Source: an uncultured Bacteroidales bacterium (lineage in GTDB: Bacteria > Bacteroidota > Bacteroidia > Bacteroidales > F082). From it: a stretch of DNA of 8,085 nt. Location of the stretch: positions 1-8,085 of the forward strand of contig CALFIT010000259.1 of NCBI GenBank assembly GCA_937877465.1. The letters run 5' to 3'. The notes below the pieces were generated by a model that had not been told where the DNA came from, made no database searches, and saw only the letters and a program-made list of their open reading frames with translations. Positions 1 through 6,934 of the stretch are shown here, piece by piece (the first letter of the stretch is position 1; the number at the start of each line of letters is the position of its first letter). Made by a program: the position numbers and the translations under genes.

Positions 1-1693
1 CATAGCCTTCGTGGACGACACCCGTCAAGGCAGCCACGACCAACATGTTGTCGAGTTCGAAGATCTTCTCCGAAACGTCACCCTTCTTGGTCTTGCCGTC
101 GAAAGCCCAGCGGACGATTTCGCGCGGGTTGTCGATACCGGCAATCTGATAGGTCGACTTGGTCATCTTTGGCATGGTGCGCTTGGTGAGACCTTGCTCT
201 TCGATGGCCGTGTTGAATTGGTCGTAAGTGCGGTTCTCGGTGACGAACCTGTTGGCATCGGCATAAAGAGCCTGATAGGTCCTCGTGCTCGGGATGATTT
301 CGTGCGTCAGGAAAGCAAGGCGTGCCTTGGGTTGCGGGGCGTTCTTGTCGGTCACCTTGATGATATGGTAGCCAAACACAGTCTCCACAATGCCCATCGT
401 GCCCACGGGGTTGTTCACCACAAACTCATTGAACTCGGGCACCATCATGCCGTCGGTGAACCAATCGAGGTCGCCGCCCTTCTCTTTCGAGCCCGGGTCG
501 GTGGAGTTGGCTTGGGCCAATTCGGCAAACAGCTCGTCGTTGTTCTTGACGCCCTTCAGTTGGGCAAGCAGCGCGTTGGCCTTGGCCTCGGCGTCTTCCT
601 TGCTGATGGTGTCTTGGCTGTTGTAGGCACCCTGATAGCTGATCAGGATGTGGCTGGCTCTCAGCGAGTCGGAACGCTCCTGCATGTCGACGATGCGCAC
701 CAAGTTGAAGGCATCATTGTCTTCGAAGGGACCATAGACGTAACCTACGCCGTGGCCGTTGTCGAAGATGGCTTGCTCGACCTGCTCCGTAACGTCCTTC
801 CGGCCCATCCAAGTGCTGTCGTAACGCTGGTCGGAGTTGGCATTGACGAAGTTGACCACATTATCGGTGGCGGTGAAGTCGTCCTTCAGGTCTTGCACGA
901 ACTTCAAGGCATCCTGGCGGTCTTCCAACGACGGCTTGATTTCGAACACGACGTATTCGATGTCGCGTCTTTCTTCCGTCTCGTAGCGATACTTGTTCTC
1001 CTCGTAGTAGGCCTTGTTGTCGGCATCGGTGACGACCACCGTCGAGTCGGGGATGTTGGTGTAGCGCAAGGCGATGATGTCAGCCGAAGCCTTCATGTTC
1101 TTGTTCTGGTAGTATTTCTCGGCCAAAGGCGTGGGCAGGAAGAACGAAGCCTTCACGAGGTTGTCGAACTTGGTCTCCAAACGGTTCTGCTTCAAGGCTT
1201 TCTCGAAATCGAGCCAGCGGTCGTAATACTCGGCCGGAAGCTGGTCCAAGTTCTGGAGATAGTTCAGCACGTTCTCTTTGCTGAAGGTGCCGTCGGGGTT
1301 GCTGAAGCTCTGCACAATCCAGGGGTGCGGGTTGTCGCCCACCATCTGGTCGTAGAGTTCCTCGGAAGTGACGCCGATGCCTGCAGCCTCGTATTCCTTG
1401 GTCATGATGTTGTCCTTAATCATCTCTTCCAGCGTGTTGTTGTAGATGCTGTAGGTTTCGGCTGAAGAGAGGTTGTTGTTGTTCGTCGAAGACTTTCTGC
1501 TTTCAAGATTCTTGTCCTTGAGCTGCTCAAATTCCCTCACGGAAATCTTGTCGCCATCCACCACGGCCACCGAAGGGCCTGTGTTCGACCGCTGACTTTG
1601 GAAAAGGTCTTGCAAGACGAATGCTAACAATGCAATACCGATGATTGCGATTAACAATCCGGAATGTCTTCTGATTTTTTCAATTGCTGCCAT
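1..1693 (-). CDS. ppiD: PpiD/SurA-like periplasmic peptidyl-prolyl cis-trans isomerase, C-terminus cut off by window edge
   Basis: Reading the complement from the ATG at 1693-1691 gives 564 uninterrupted codons to the window edge with no stop. The N-terminus begins MAAIEKIRRHSG and is followed by a hydrophobic segment at about residues 12-28, so the protein is probably held in the inner membrane by one helix with its bulk in the periplasm, as in PpiD. A SurA_N/PpiD-like chaperone region follows. Residues about 345-448 form a parvulin (PpiC-type rotamase) domain with RASHILIS at its start, DPGSKEKGGDLDWF in the middle and TVFGYHIIKVTDK at its end. Family members in Bacteroidetes are roughly 700 residues as I recall, so about 150 are probably missing. 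The role, chaperoning newly exported and outer-membrane proteins and isomerising prolyl bonds, is family knowledge. The gene follows the CNNM/CorC-type gene but has its own promoter. The ATG is supported by the membrane anchor directly after it. Confidence 0.93.
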   Translation of the reverse strand, partial: MAAIEKIRRHSGLLIAIIGIALLAFVLQDLFQSQRSNTGPSVAVVDGDKISVREFEQLKDKNLESRKSSTNNNNLSSAETYSIYNNTLEEMIKDNIMTKEYEAAGIGVTSEELYDQMVGDNPHPWIVQSFSNPDGTFSKENVLNYLQNLDQLPAEYYDRWLDFEKALKQNRLETKFDNLVKASFFLPTPLAEKYYQNKNMKASADIIALRYTNIPDSTVVVTDADNKAYYEENKYRYETEERRDIEYVVFEIKPSLEDRQDALKFVQDLKDDFTATDNVVNFVNANSDQRYDSTWMGRKDVTEQVEQAIFDNGHGVGYVYGPFEDNDAFNLVRIVDMQERSDSLRASHILISYQGAYNSQDTISKEDAEAKANALLAQLKGVKNNDELFAELAQANSTDPGSKEKGGDLDWFTDGMMVPEFNEFVVNNPVGTMGIVETVFGYHIIKVTDKNAPQPKARLAFLTHEIIPSTRTYQALYADANRFVTENRTYDQFNTAIEEQGLTKRTMPKMTKSTYQIAGIDNPREIVRWAFDGKTKKGDVSEKIFELDNMLVVAALTGVVHEGY

Positions 1694-1742
1694 AATACAA
1701 ATACTCTATTTTTTATACTATTAAACTTCGATTTTGAGCGTG

Positions 1743-1750
1743 CAAATTTA
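1743..1750 (-). promoter_or_regulatory. Bacteroidetes-type -7 promoter box of ppiD
   Basis: The complement reads TAAATTTG, a full match to the Bacteroidetes -7 consensus TAnnTTTG. It would place the transcription start near 1735 and leave an AT-rich leader of about 40 nt before the ATG at 1693. No good -33 TTG lies at the usual 19-21 nt upstream, so the promoter may be weak or factor-dependent. The box is part of a 15-nt string (1733-1747) repeated exactly at the outer-membrane barrel promoter (6537-6551). Confidence 0.6.
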
Positions 1751-1796
1751 GTAAAGATTTCAAATCGCGTGATTAAATGTTTGATTTTTATTTTTC

Positions 1797-1822
1797 AAAA
1801 AACGGCAATTCTTGTTTTTGCC
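1797..1822 (-). terminator. Weak intrinsic terminator after the CNNM/CorC-type gene
   Basis: On the minus strand GGCAA and TTGCC (1822-1818 and 1808-1804) can form a 5-bp stem with a 9-nt loop, followed one base later by six T (1802-1797). It lies about 24 nt after the stop codon of the upstream gene and just before the ppiD promoter. The stem is short, so termination is probably partial and some readthrough into ppiD is likely. Confidence 0.42.
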
Positions 1823-1845
1823 AAAAGCAACTGTCACGAAATCAG

Positions 1846-3132
1846 TTATTTATCAACCACCTCCAATTCCACTTCATCCAATTTCATGTCGGAGGCTTTC
1901 AGTATCTTGACCCGATATTTGCCGATATTCAGCTCCTCGCCCTGTTTCGGGATGCTCTCGCAATAGTGGAGAATCATGCCGGCCAAGGTCTCGTAGTCGT
2001 CGCTGACGGGCAGGTCGAGCTTGTAGATGTCGTTCAGGTAGTCGATCTCCAAGCGGGCCGAAAAGACGAAGGTGTTGTCGTCGATCACCCGCTCCACTTC
2101 CTCTTCCACGTCGTATTCGTCGTCGATTTCGCCAAAGATCTCCTCCACCACGTCTTCCATGGTGACGATGCCAGCCGTGCCGCCAAATTCGTCGACGACG
2201 GCGGCCACGCCTTGGTGTTTCTGGATGAAATGCTTCAGCAGGCGGTCGGCGGTGTAGGTCTCGGGGAAGAAGTCGATGGGGCGCATGAGGTCGTTCACCG
2301 TCGCCTCGCGATGCTCGGCGATGGCACGCACCACGTCGTTGAGGTGTACATAGCCCACGATGTCGTCGATGCTCTCGCCCGTCACGATGAGCTTGCTGTG
2401 CTTGGTTTCCTCGAAGCGTGCCTTCACCGTCGCGATGTCGTCGCCCGTCTTGACCGACTCTATCTCGTTGCGGGGTCCCATGCACTCGCGGAGCTTCACC
2501 GAGCGAAACTCCATCACGTTCTGGAAAAGCTGTATCTCCTGCTGCATGTCCTCGTCGGCCTCTTCCGCGTCGGCATATTCGGCGATGAAGTCGTTGAGGT
2601 CGACGGTGCTGAACTTGTATTCCTGCCGGTCCACCTTCAGGCGCAGCACATGGCGGATGATGAACTCCGAGATGCCGGTGTAAACCAAAATCAACGGATA
2701 GAGCAGGCAATAGCAAACCAAGGTCGGGAGGGCGAAAAACGACAGGATGGCGTTGGGATTGATGCGAAACAGCATCTTGGGCAGAAACTCGCCCACCAGC
2801 AATACGAGCAGCGTGGAAAGAACGGTCTTCACCAAGAGGATCGTGAAGTCGCTGGAAAGCGAAACGGCTTGCAGCCAACGCACGACGGGCGCGTCCAAGA
2901 TCTGCGACATGCTCATGCCGTAGATGATGAGCGCGATGTTGTTGCCAAGCAGCAACGAGGTGATGAAGCGCGACTGGTTCTTGTAGAATAGGCTGATGAT
3001 GCGCGACGGGAAGGTGTTTTTCGTCAACTCCACCTCAAGTTGCAGGCGGTTGATGCTGTTGAAGGCAATCTCCAAGCCCGAGCAAAGGGCCGAGAAAAAC
3101 AGGGTTATCGCTACTACAATCCAACTGTCCAT
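1846..3132 (-). CDS. CNNM/CorC-HlyC family membrane protein with CBS domains (GldE-like)
   Basis: This 428-residue protein has the complete architecture of the family often annotated as hemolysin-related or Mg/Co transporter, and as GldE in gliding Bacteroidetes. Residues 1-190 are a DUF21/CNNM membrane domain with hydrophobic segments near 3-20, 57-78, 97-115 and 130-152, and with the conserved LLLGNN (about 60-65) and GEFLPK (about 114-119) motifs. CBS repeats follow at about 214-270 and 279-335; the second ends in the family signature VVDEFGGTAGIVTMEDVVEE. An acidic linker leads to a CorC_HlyC domain at about 350-427. CNNM/CorC proteins are implicated in divalent cation efflux, mainly Mg2+, with the CBS pair binding nucleotide; that is family knowledge. 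The ATG start lies 3 nt after the lptC stop, so the two are cotranscribed and probably translationally coupled. GldE function proper would need the gld motility genes, which are not visible here, so I leave the symbol empty. Confidence 0.93.
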   Translation of the reverse strand: MDSWIVVAITLFFSALCSGLEIAFNSINRLQLEVELTKNTFPSRIISLFYKNQSRFITSLLLGNNIALIIYGMSMSQILDAPVVRWLQAVSLSSDFTILLVKTVLSTLLVLLVGEFLPKMLFRINPNAILSFFALPTLVCYCLLYPLILVYTGISEFIIRHVLRLKVDRQEYKFSTVDLNDFIAEYADAEEADEDMQQEIQLFQNVMEFRSVKLRECMGPRNEIESVKTGDDIATVKARFEETKHSKLIVTGESIDDIVGYVHLNDVVRAIAEHREATVNDLMRPIDFFPETYTADRLLKHFIQKHQGVAAVVDEFGGTAGIVTMEDVVEEIFGEIDDEYDVEEEVERVIDDNTFVFSARLEIDYLNDIYKLDLPVSDDYETLAGMILHYCESIPKQGEELNIGKYRVKILKASDMKLDEVELEVVDK

Positions 3133-3135
3133 GGC

Positions 3136-3696
3136 TCATTCCTCCTCGTCAACGTCGAGCAGGGCGCTGCCCGAATACATGGTGTATTCCGAAAAATCCT
3201 CCTTCGCCACGAGGCTGTCGGCCTCGATTTGCTTGTCGGGGGTGACGATGCGCACATGCGAGCGGGTGTAGATCGTCTTTTGGTCCTGATACCAGAAGAA
3301 CTTGTCGGAAAACATGGTCTCGTCGCTGCTGAAGTTCTTGACGATCACGTTGCCGGCGGCTTCAATGAGGTGGATCTTGCCGTAGCTCTTGCCATAGTCG
3401 GCATGAAGCTCGGTGGTCTTGTTTCCATGGTCGAACATGAACACGTCGAAGCCGAGCGGAAACTCCATGATGTCGTCGTCGGTCTCCATGCGCACCAAGC
3501 GCGGGGCGCGGAGTTCGAGGTTGACCCTGCCTGAGTCGCTGCGATAGAAAACCACGCTGTCGGCGATGATGCCCGACAGCGTGTCGTCAGACCCCATCTC
3601 CATGACCACGGCATCGGGGTTTGAACACGAAAACAACATCACAGCCACGAAGGCTGTGATGTTGAGTGCAAGTCCTATTTTCAGTAGGCGTTTCAA
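3136..3696 (-). CDS. lptC: LPS export ABC transporter periplasmic protein LptC (TTG start)
   Basis: The 186-residue product has the size and beta-rich layout of LptC, the inner-membrane-anchored periplasmic component that receives lipopolysaccharide from LptBFG and passes it to LptA. The N-terminus MKRLLKIGLALNITAF leads into a lipobox-like LFSC with Cys at 24, so it may be a lipoprotein, as is usual for Bacteroidetes LptC. The LptC-like region runs from about residue 38 (DDTLSGIIADSVVFYRSD) to about 175 (EYTMYSGSALLDVDEEE), with alternating short strands. The start must be TTG at 3696-3694: the codon before it is the in-frame TAA of the upstream TPR gene, and the next in-frame ATG (residue 20) would destroy the signal sequence. 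Intergenic distance is 0 nt upstream and 3 nt downstream, so it is inside an operon. Confidence 0.9.
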   Translation of the reverse strand: MKRLLKIGLALNITAFVAVMLFSCSNPDAVVMEMGSDDTLSGIIADSVVFYRSDSGRVNLELRAPRLVRMETDDDIMEFPLGFDVFMFDHGNKTTELHADYGKSYGKIHLIEAAGNVIVKNFSSDETMFSDKFFWYQDQKTIYTRSHVRIVTPDKQIEADSLVAKEDFSEYTMYSGSALLDVDEEE

Positions 3697-5148
3697 TTAT
3701 TTCTTCGCTCTGATGGTCGTCGTTTCACCGATCCAGCCACCCACGTTGTAGCTTTGTCCCTCGCTGTAGTCGTTGAAGAAGATGGTCTCCATCGACGGGA
3801 AGGCGGCGGTGTAGGCGCGGATGAGGGCGTTGGCTCTCTCGGAGCAAGAGGGGTCGATGGCCTTGGCCTTCTGGCACTTGTCGACGGCGGCCCAGTAGAC
3901 GGCCTTGCTGTCGATGTCGCCGCTGAACTGCTTGGCGCTTTCGGCGTAGAGCATGGCGATCAGGAGGTAAGGCTCGCCATTGGTCGGGTCAACCTGTGCG
4001 GCTCTCCTGAAGATGTCGCGAGCGCGTGAGAGGCTGCCCATGTTCTGGTAGCACATGCCCAAGTTGCGGTAGGCACGATACTTACGGTCGTTGTTGTCGG
4101 TCTTGGTGGCCTGGTCGAAGAAGGTGGCGGCGTCGCTCCACTTCCTATCCTTGAAGAACTTGATGCCCAAGCTGTAGGAAGCCTCGGGGCTGGGTTCCAG
4201 CTCGTTGAGCTTGACAGCGGCATCGAGGAAGAGCTTCGAGTCGGTGCAGTCCTTCTTGTCGAGGATGGTGGTGATGCGCTTGAGCAGCGTCACGTCGTCG
4301 GGCGTCTCGGCCATCTTGGCGGCAAACACCTTGATCAGGTCTTCGCACGAGGCATAGGGCTGGAACAGGTTGTCCAAGTTGCTCTTCACGCCTTTGTTGA
4401 TGTTGATGGTCTTCTCGTTCTTTTCCAATTGCTTGTCGAAGCCGGCCACGGCATCAGCGTCGCCTGCCGCCTCGGCGTCTTCCTTGGCCTGCACCAACTG
4501 GGCCTCGGTCTCGGCCAACGCGCTGATGTTGTTGTCGACCACTTCCGAAAGCTCCTGATACACGTTGATGATGGTCATCTTCTCGGCCTTCTCGTTGTTC
4601 ACCATGTCGATGGTGGCCTTGAAGTAGGCGTCGATGTAGGCGCCTTGCAGCTGCGAGGCATCGAGGGCGACGGCATCGCGCAGCACGTTGTAGGCTTCTT
4701 CGTAGCGGTTCTTGTTGTAGGTGTAGATGAGGAGGCCTTTCCTACCCATGATGCTGGCCACTTGCGAGGCACCCGTCTTGGGGTCGATGGAGAAATACCT
4801 TGCGCGGCTGTCCATCAACATGCAGAGCGTGTCGATGTAGGCATCCTTCTGGGCAGGGTTGGTGCGGATGAAGTACTCCATGATCTTCTCGCCGTTGGTG
4901 TAGACGTACTGGCTGGAACGGGGGCAGTTGAGGAAAACCTCTCTCCAAGCCGCCACCATCTCCATGCTGATGGATTCGGGAGCATACTTGGCTGCCTCCC
5001 ATTGCTTGAAGTACTCGCGATAGGTCGACAGGTTGGTGACGCATGCCACGCTGTCTGCTCCATACTTCGACTCCGTTGCCTCTTGGGCCTTGACGCTCAT
5101 TGCCATCCCGATCATGGCGGCAATCAGCACGATTCTCTTAGTTTTCAT
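3697..5148 (-). CDS. Secreted tetratricopeptide-repeat protein of the LptC operon, function unknown
   Basis: A 483-residue protein with a clear Sec signal peptide (MKTKRIVLIAAMIGMAM, probable cleavage after VKA at residue 21), so it is probably periplasmic or envelope-attached. The middle, about 200-250, is charged and helical and could be coiled coil (ALAETEAQLVQAKEDAEAAG). TPR units are readable at about 320-354, 357-390 and 392-435, with the characteristic spacing in YRNLGMCYQNMGSLSRARDIF and AAQVDP. The N-terminal third is helical and may hold diverged repeats. The final part (SYNVGGWIGETTTIRAKK) looks like a conserved tail. TPR proteins usually scaffold protein-protein contacts; no catalytic motif is visible. 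As I recall, a TPR gene directly before lptC is common in Bacteroidales, which suggests a role in envelope assembly, but no specific function is known to me. The ATG start fits the signal peptide. Its TAA stop abuts the TTG of lptC. Confidence 0.85.
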   Translation of the reverse strand: MKTKRIVLIAAMIGMAMSVKAQEATESKYGADSVACVTNLSTYREYFKQWEAAKYAPESISMEMVAAWREVFLNCPRSSQYVYTNGEKIMEYFIRTNPAQKDAYIDTLCMLMDSRARYFSIDPKTGASQVASIMGRKGLLIYTYNKNRYEEAYNVLRDAVALDASQLQGAYIDAYFKATIDMVNNEKAEKMTIINVYQELSEVVDNNISALAETEAQLVQAKEDAEAAGDADAVAGFDKQLEKNEKTININKGVKSNLDNLFQPYASCEDLIKVFAAKMAETPDDVTLLKRITTILDKKDCTDSKLFLDAAVKLNELEPSPEASYSLGIKFFKDRKWSDAATFFDQATKTDNNDRKYRAYRNLGMCYQNMGSLSRARDIFRRAAQVDPTNGEPYLLIAMLYAESAKQFSGDIDSKAVYWAAVDKCQKAKAIDPSCSERANALIRAYTAAFPSMETIFFNDYSEGQSYNVGGWIGETTTIRAKK

Positions 5149-5189
5149 TTTACGCTTATTTTAATTGTTTGACTTGTTTGTTCCTTGTC

Positions 5190-5197
5190 CAAATATC
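5190..5197 (-). promoter_or_regulatory. Possible internal -7 promoter box ahead of the TPR gene
   Basis: The complement reads GATATTTG, one mismatch from TAnnTTTG and identical to the -7 box of the barrel gene. It lies about 41 nt before the TPR start in the 75-nt gap between the barrel and TPR genes. The only TTG upstream is 23 nt away, longer than the usual 19-21, so this is a weak candidate. If active it would let the TPR-lptC-CNNM genes be expressed without the barrel. Confidence 0.3.
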
Positions 5198-5223
5198 ATT
5201 CCAAAATCATCGCGCGGGCGCAA

Positions 5224-6510
5224 TCATCTGTATTTCCGTTTCATGAACCAATGCTCAAACACCGAAACGCCGACGTTCATGCGGATGTAGCGTTCTTGGA
5301 TGAGGTTGGCCTCGCGTGTGCCGTATTGCCCCACTTCGAGGGCCATGTTCACCCGCGAAAGGGTCTTGGGCAGCGGGAAGGCGACGCCCGCCGTGATGCC
5401 CACCTTATTAATATTATGGTCGTTGAGCCGCAGGCAGCCGTGTTCGTAGAAGCCACCGAAACGGTACGACGCGCGTGAGAAATAGCCCGACACGGAGGTG
5501 TGGCGCGGGATGAACTCGGCACCCACGGCCACGTTCCACGAGTCGTGCATGGTCTCGGTGACACCTTCGCGGGCAAACTTCGACCATTGCGTCCAGTTGA
5601 AGTCGGCACCGATGCTCCAGCGGTCGTTCTTCTGCAGGCCGATGCCGAAGCCGAAGCCTTGCGGCATCGACGTCTTGGTTGAATAGGTCGAATTGAAGAC
5701 GGTGTCGATGATGTATTCTATCTCGGTGTCGATATCCTCTTCGATGGAGCGGACAAACAGGGTCTGCGTGCCTCGCAGGTTGACCTTCTGGGTATAGGTG
5801 AGGCCGAGGCTCAGGCTCATGTCGCCGCCAAGGTCGGTGTTGTAGAGCAGGCCGTAGTCGAACATGAACGATCTGACCATCAAGTCGTTGCTACGTCGCG
5901 AGCCGATGTAATAGGTGGAGTCGGGGAAATAGAGCGTCGTCTCGGTCTGCGTGTTGCCAAACACATAATAGGCGTTGGCGCCGAGCGCGAAATGCTTGCC
6001 GATCTTGAAGGCCGTACCCACGAAGGCTTGGTTGAGTCCGCCCGAGCCTTTGAAGCGGGTCGTGTAGCTGCCCACGCCCTCGTCGTAGCCGTCGACGAGC
6101 ATGGTATAGCCTGAGGTGCTGTAGGGCTGCACGCCGAGGGCCATCTTCCACCACGACGTGAGGCCGAAGGCCATCGAAACGTAGTCGAACGAGGCATTGG
6201 CCGAGCGTTCCGACAGGTTGGAGGTGCTGAAGGTGGACGACTTGAAGTAGATGCCAGCGTCGAAGAGGAAGGCCAAGGAGTCGATTTTGGCGTAGGAGGC
6301 TGGATTCTCCACATTAATCATGCCGATGCCGTACATGGCGTTGGCCACGCCACCCATGCCTTTCAGCCTGACATTCATCGACTTGTCTCTCACTTGCCCC
6401 ACCCCAAAGAGGGAATAAGGCGAGTCCACGTCGGCCTGCGCCCGGGCGTCGAGGCCGAGCCAAGCCAACAGTGCAACCACGCAAATGCTTTTCAGTAAAG
6501 ATGTTCTCAT
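5224..6510 (-). CDS. Outer-membrane beta-barrel protein (PorV/FadL-like), function unknown
   Basis: The product, about 428 residues from the ATG at 6510, starts with a typical signal peptide (MRTSLLKSICVVALLAWLG, probable cleavage after ARA at residue 24). The mature part opens with DSPYSLFGVGQV, then KGMGGVANA and INVENPASYAKIDS at about residues 65-77, a pattern I associate with Bacteroidetes FadL/PorV-like barrels. The rest alternates aromatic and polar residues in strand-length blocks with turn-like Gly/Asp/Asn segments. It ends in an amphipathic strand and basic tail (NVGVSVFEHWFMKRKYR) consistent with a BAM-recognised C-terminus. The open frame extends upstream to a TTG at 6549, but that codon is inside the predicted -7 box and cannot be the start. 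ATG at 6516 (MDM...) is a close alternative, giving 430 residues. Substrate or partner is unknown; the location next to the TPR and lptC genes points to envelope biogenesis. Confidence 0.85.
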   Translation of the reverse strand: MRTSLLKSICVVALLAWLGLDARAQADVDSPYSLFGVGQVRDKSMNVRLKGMGGVANAMYGIGMINVENPASYAKIDSLAFLFDAGIYFKSSTFSTSNLSERSANASFDYVSMAFGLTSWWKMALGVQPYSTSGYTMLVDGYDEGVGSYTTRFKGSGGLNQAFVGTAFKIGKHFALGANAYYVFGNTQTETTLYFPDSTYYIGSRRSNDLMVRSFMFDYGLLYNTDLGGDMSLSLGLTYTQKVNLRGTQTLFVRSIEEDIDTEIEYIIDTVFNSTYSTKTSMPQGFGFGIGLQKNDRWSIGADFNWTQWSKFAREGVTETMHDSWNVAVGAEFIPRHTSVSGYFSRASYRFGGFYEHGCLRLNDHNINKVGITAGVAFPLPKTLSRVNMALEVGQYGTREANLIQERYIRMNVGVSVFEHWFMKRKYR

Positions 6511-6546
6511 ATCCATGAAATCTATGGCACGCCCAATTTGAGCGTG

Positions 6547-6578
6547 CAAATATCCGATTTTTTAACTCCAAAGACAAA
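6547..6578 (-). promoter_or_regulatory. Bacteroidetes-type promoter of the envelope operon
   Basis: On the minus strand a -33 TTTG (6578-6575) is followed after exactly 20 nt by GATATTTG (6554-6547), one mismatch from the -7 consensus TAnnTTTG. Transcription would start near 6540, leaving a leader of about 25-30 nt before the barrel start codon. The 15 nt at 6537-6551, covering the end of the -7 box and the start point, are identical to those at the ppiD promoter. Confidence 0.65.
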
Positions 6579-6678
6579 TTTTTATTGCATCAATTGTAGT
6601 GCGTGTTTTGCAATCATTTGAATATCAACAAGAAATAATTTCAAAGGCAAAAAAAATCTTCTTTTTGCTGAAATTTCC

Positions 6679-6708
6679 TTGCCGATACCGAAAAAAGTCG
6701 TACCTTTG
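6679..6708 (+). promoter_or_regulatory. Promoter of tRNA-Phe
   Basis: TTG at 6679-6681 and TACCTTTG at 6701-6708 are separated by 19 nt, matching the Bacteroidetes -33/-7 consensus fully. The -7 box is followed by a GCAGCGC start region similar to the other promoters in the window. The tRNA begins 17 nt after the box, so the precursor has only a short 5' leader. Confidence 0.8.
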
Positions 6709-6724
6709 CAGCGCAAAAAACGGA

Positions 6725-6797
<73 letters not shown>

Positions 6798-6803
6798 CGA
6801 AAG

Positions 6804-6833
6804 AAAAAGCCGGACAAATGTTCGGCTTTTTTT
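6804..6833 (+). terminator. Intrinsic terminator of tRNA-Phe
   Basis: AGCCGGAC (6808-6815) pairs with GTTCGGCT (6820-6827, one G-T wobble) around the small loop AAAT, and seven T follow from 6827. Upstream A residues (6804-6807) can pair with part of the T tract, so the hairpin could extend. It starts 7 nt after the tRNA 3' end. Confidence 0.85.
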
Positions 6834-6876
6834 GTTTGTGACACGACTACCATGCTTATAGCAGCCCAATACGCAC

Positions 6877-6910
6877 AAAAAAAAACGCCTCCTTTTGAGA
6901 GGCGCTTTTT
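6877..6910 (-). terminator. Intrinsic terminator of the fimbrillin-like lipoprotein gene, probably bidirectional
   Basis: On the minus strand CGCCTC (6904-6899) pairs with GAGGCG (6891-6886) around a 7-nt loop, followed by nine T (6885-6877). It lies about 25 nt after the lipoprotein stop. On the plus strand the same hairpin is followed by C and five T, so it can also back up the tRNA terminator. Confidence 0.88.
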
Positions 6911-6934
6911 GTTTGGTTTGATGTATTCCTATGA

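Noticed and set aside
11..1465. 484-codon open frame on the plus strand
   Set aside because: It is exactly antisense to the ppiD frame, which has a membrane anchor and a full parvulin domain. The translation is repetitive in V/L/G/H/D with no domain, as expected from the complement of biased codons.
1777..2991. 404-codon open frame on the plus strand
   Set aside because: Antisense shadow of the CNNM/CorC-type gene; rich in V/H/D/L, with no recognisable domain, promoter or start context.
1846..3132. Calling the CNNM/CorC-type protein a hemolysin or GldE
   Set aside because: The hemolysin name is historical for this family, and GldE function requires gliding genes not present in the window. 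Domain-level naming is safer.
4429..5172. 247-codon open frame on the plus strand, and a 164-codon one at 3040-3534
   Set aside because: Both lie opposite well-supported genes (TPR protein, lptC/CNNM) and show the same V/L/G/H/D-rich antisense composition.
5205..5228. Terminator between barrel and TPR genes
   Set aside because: The GC core could only fold with a 2-nt loop and no T tract follows, so an intrinsic terminator is not supported.
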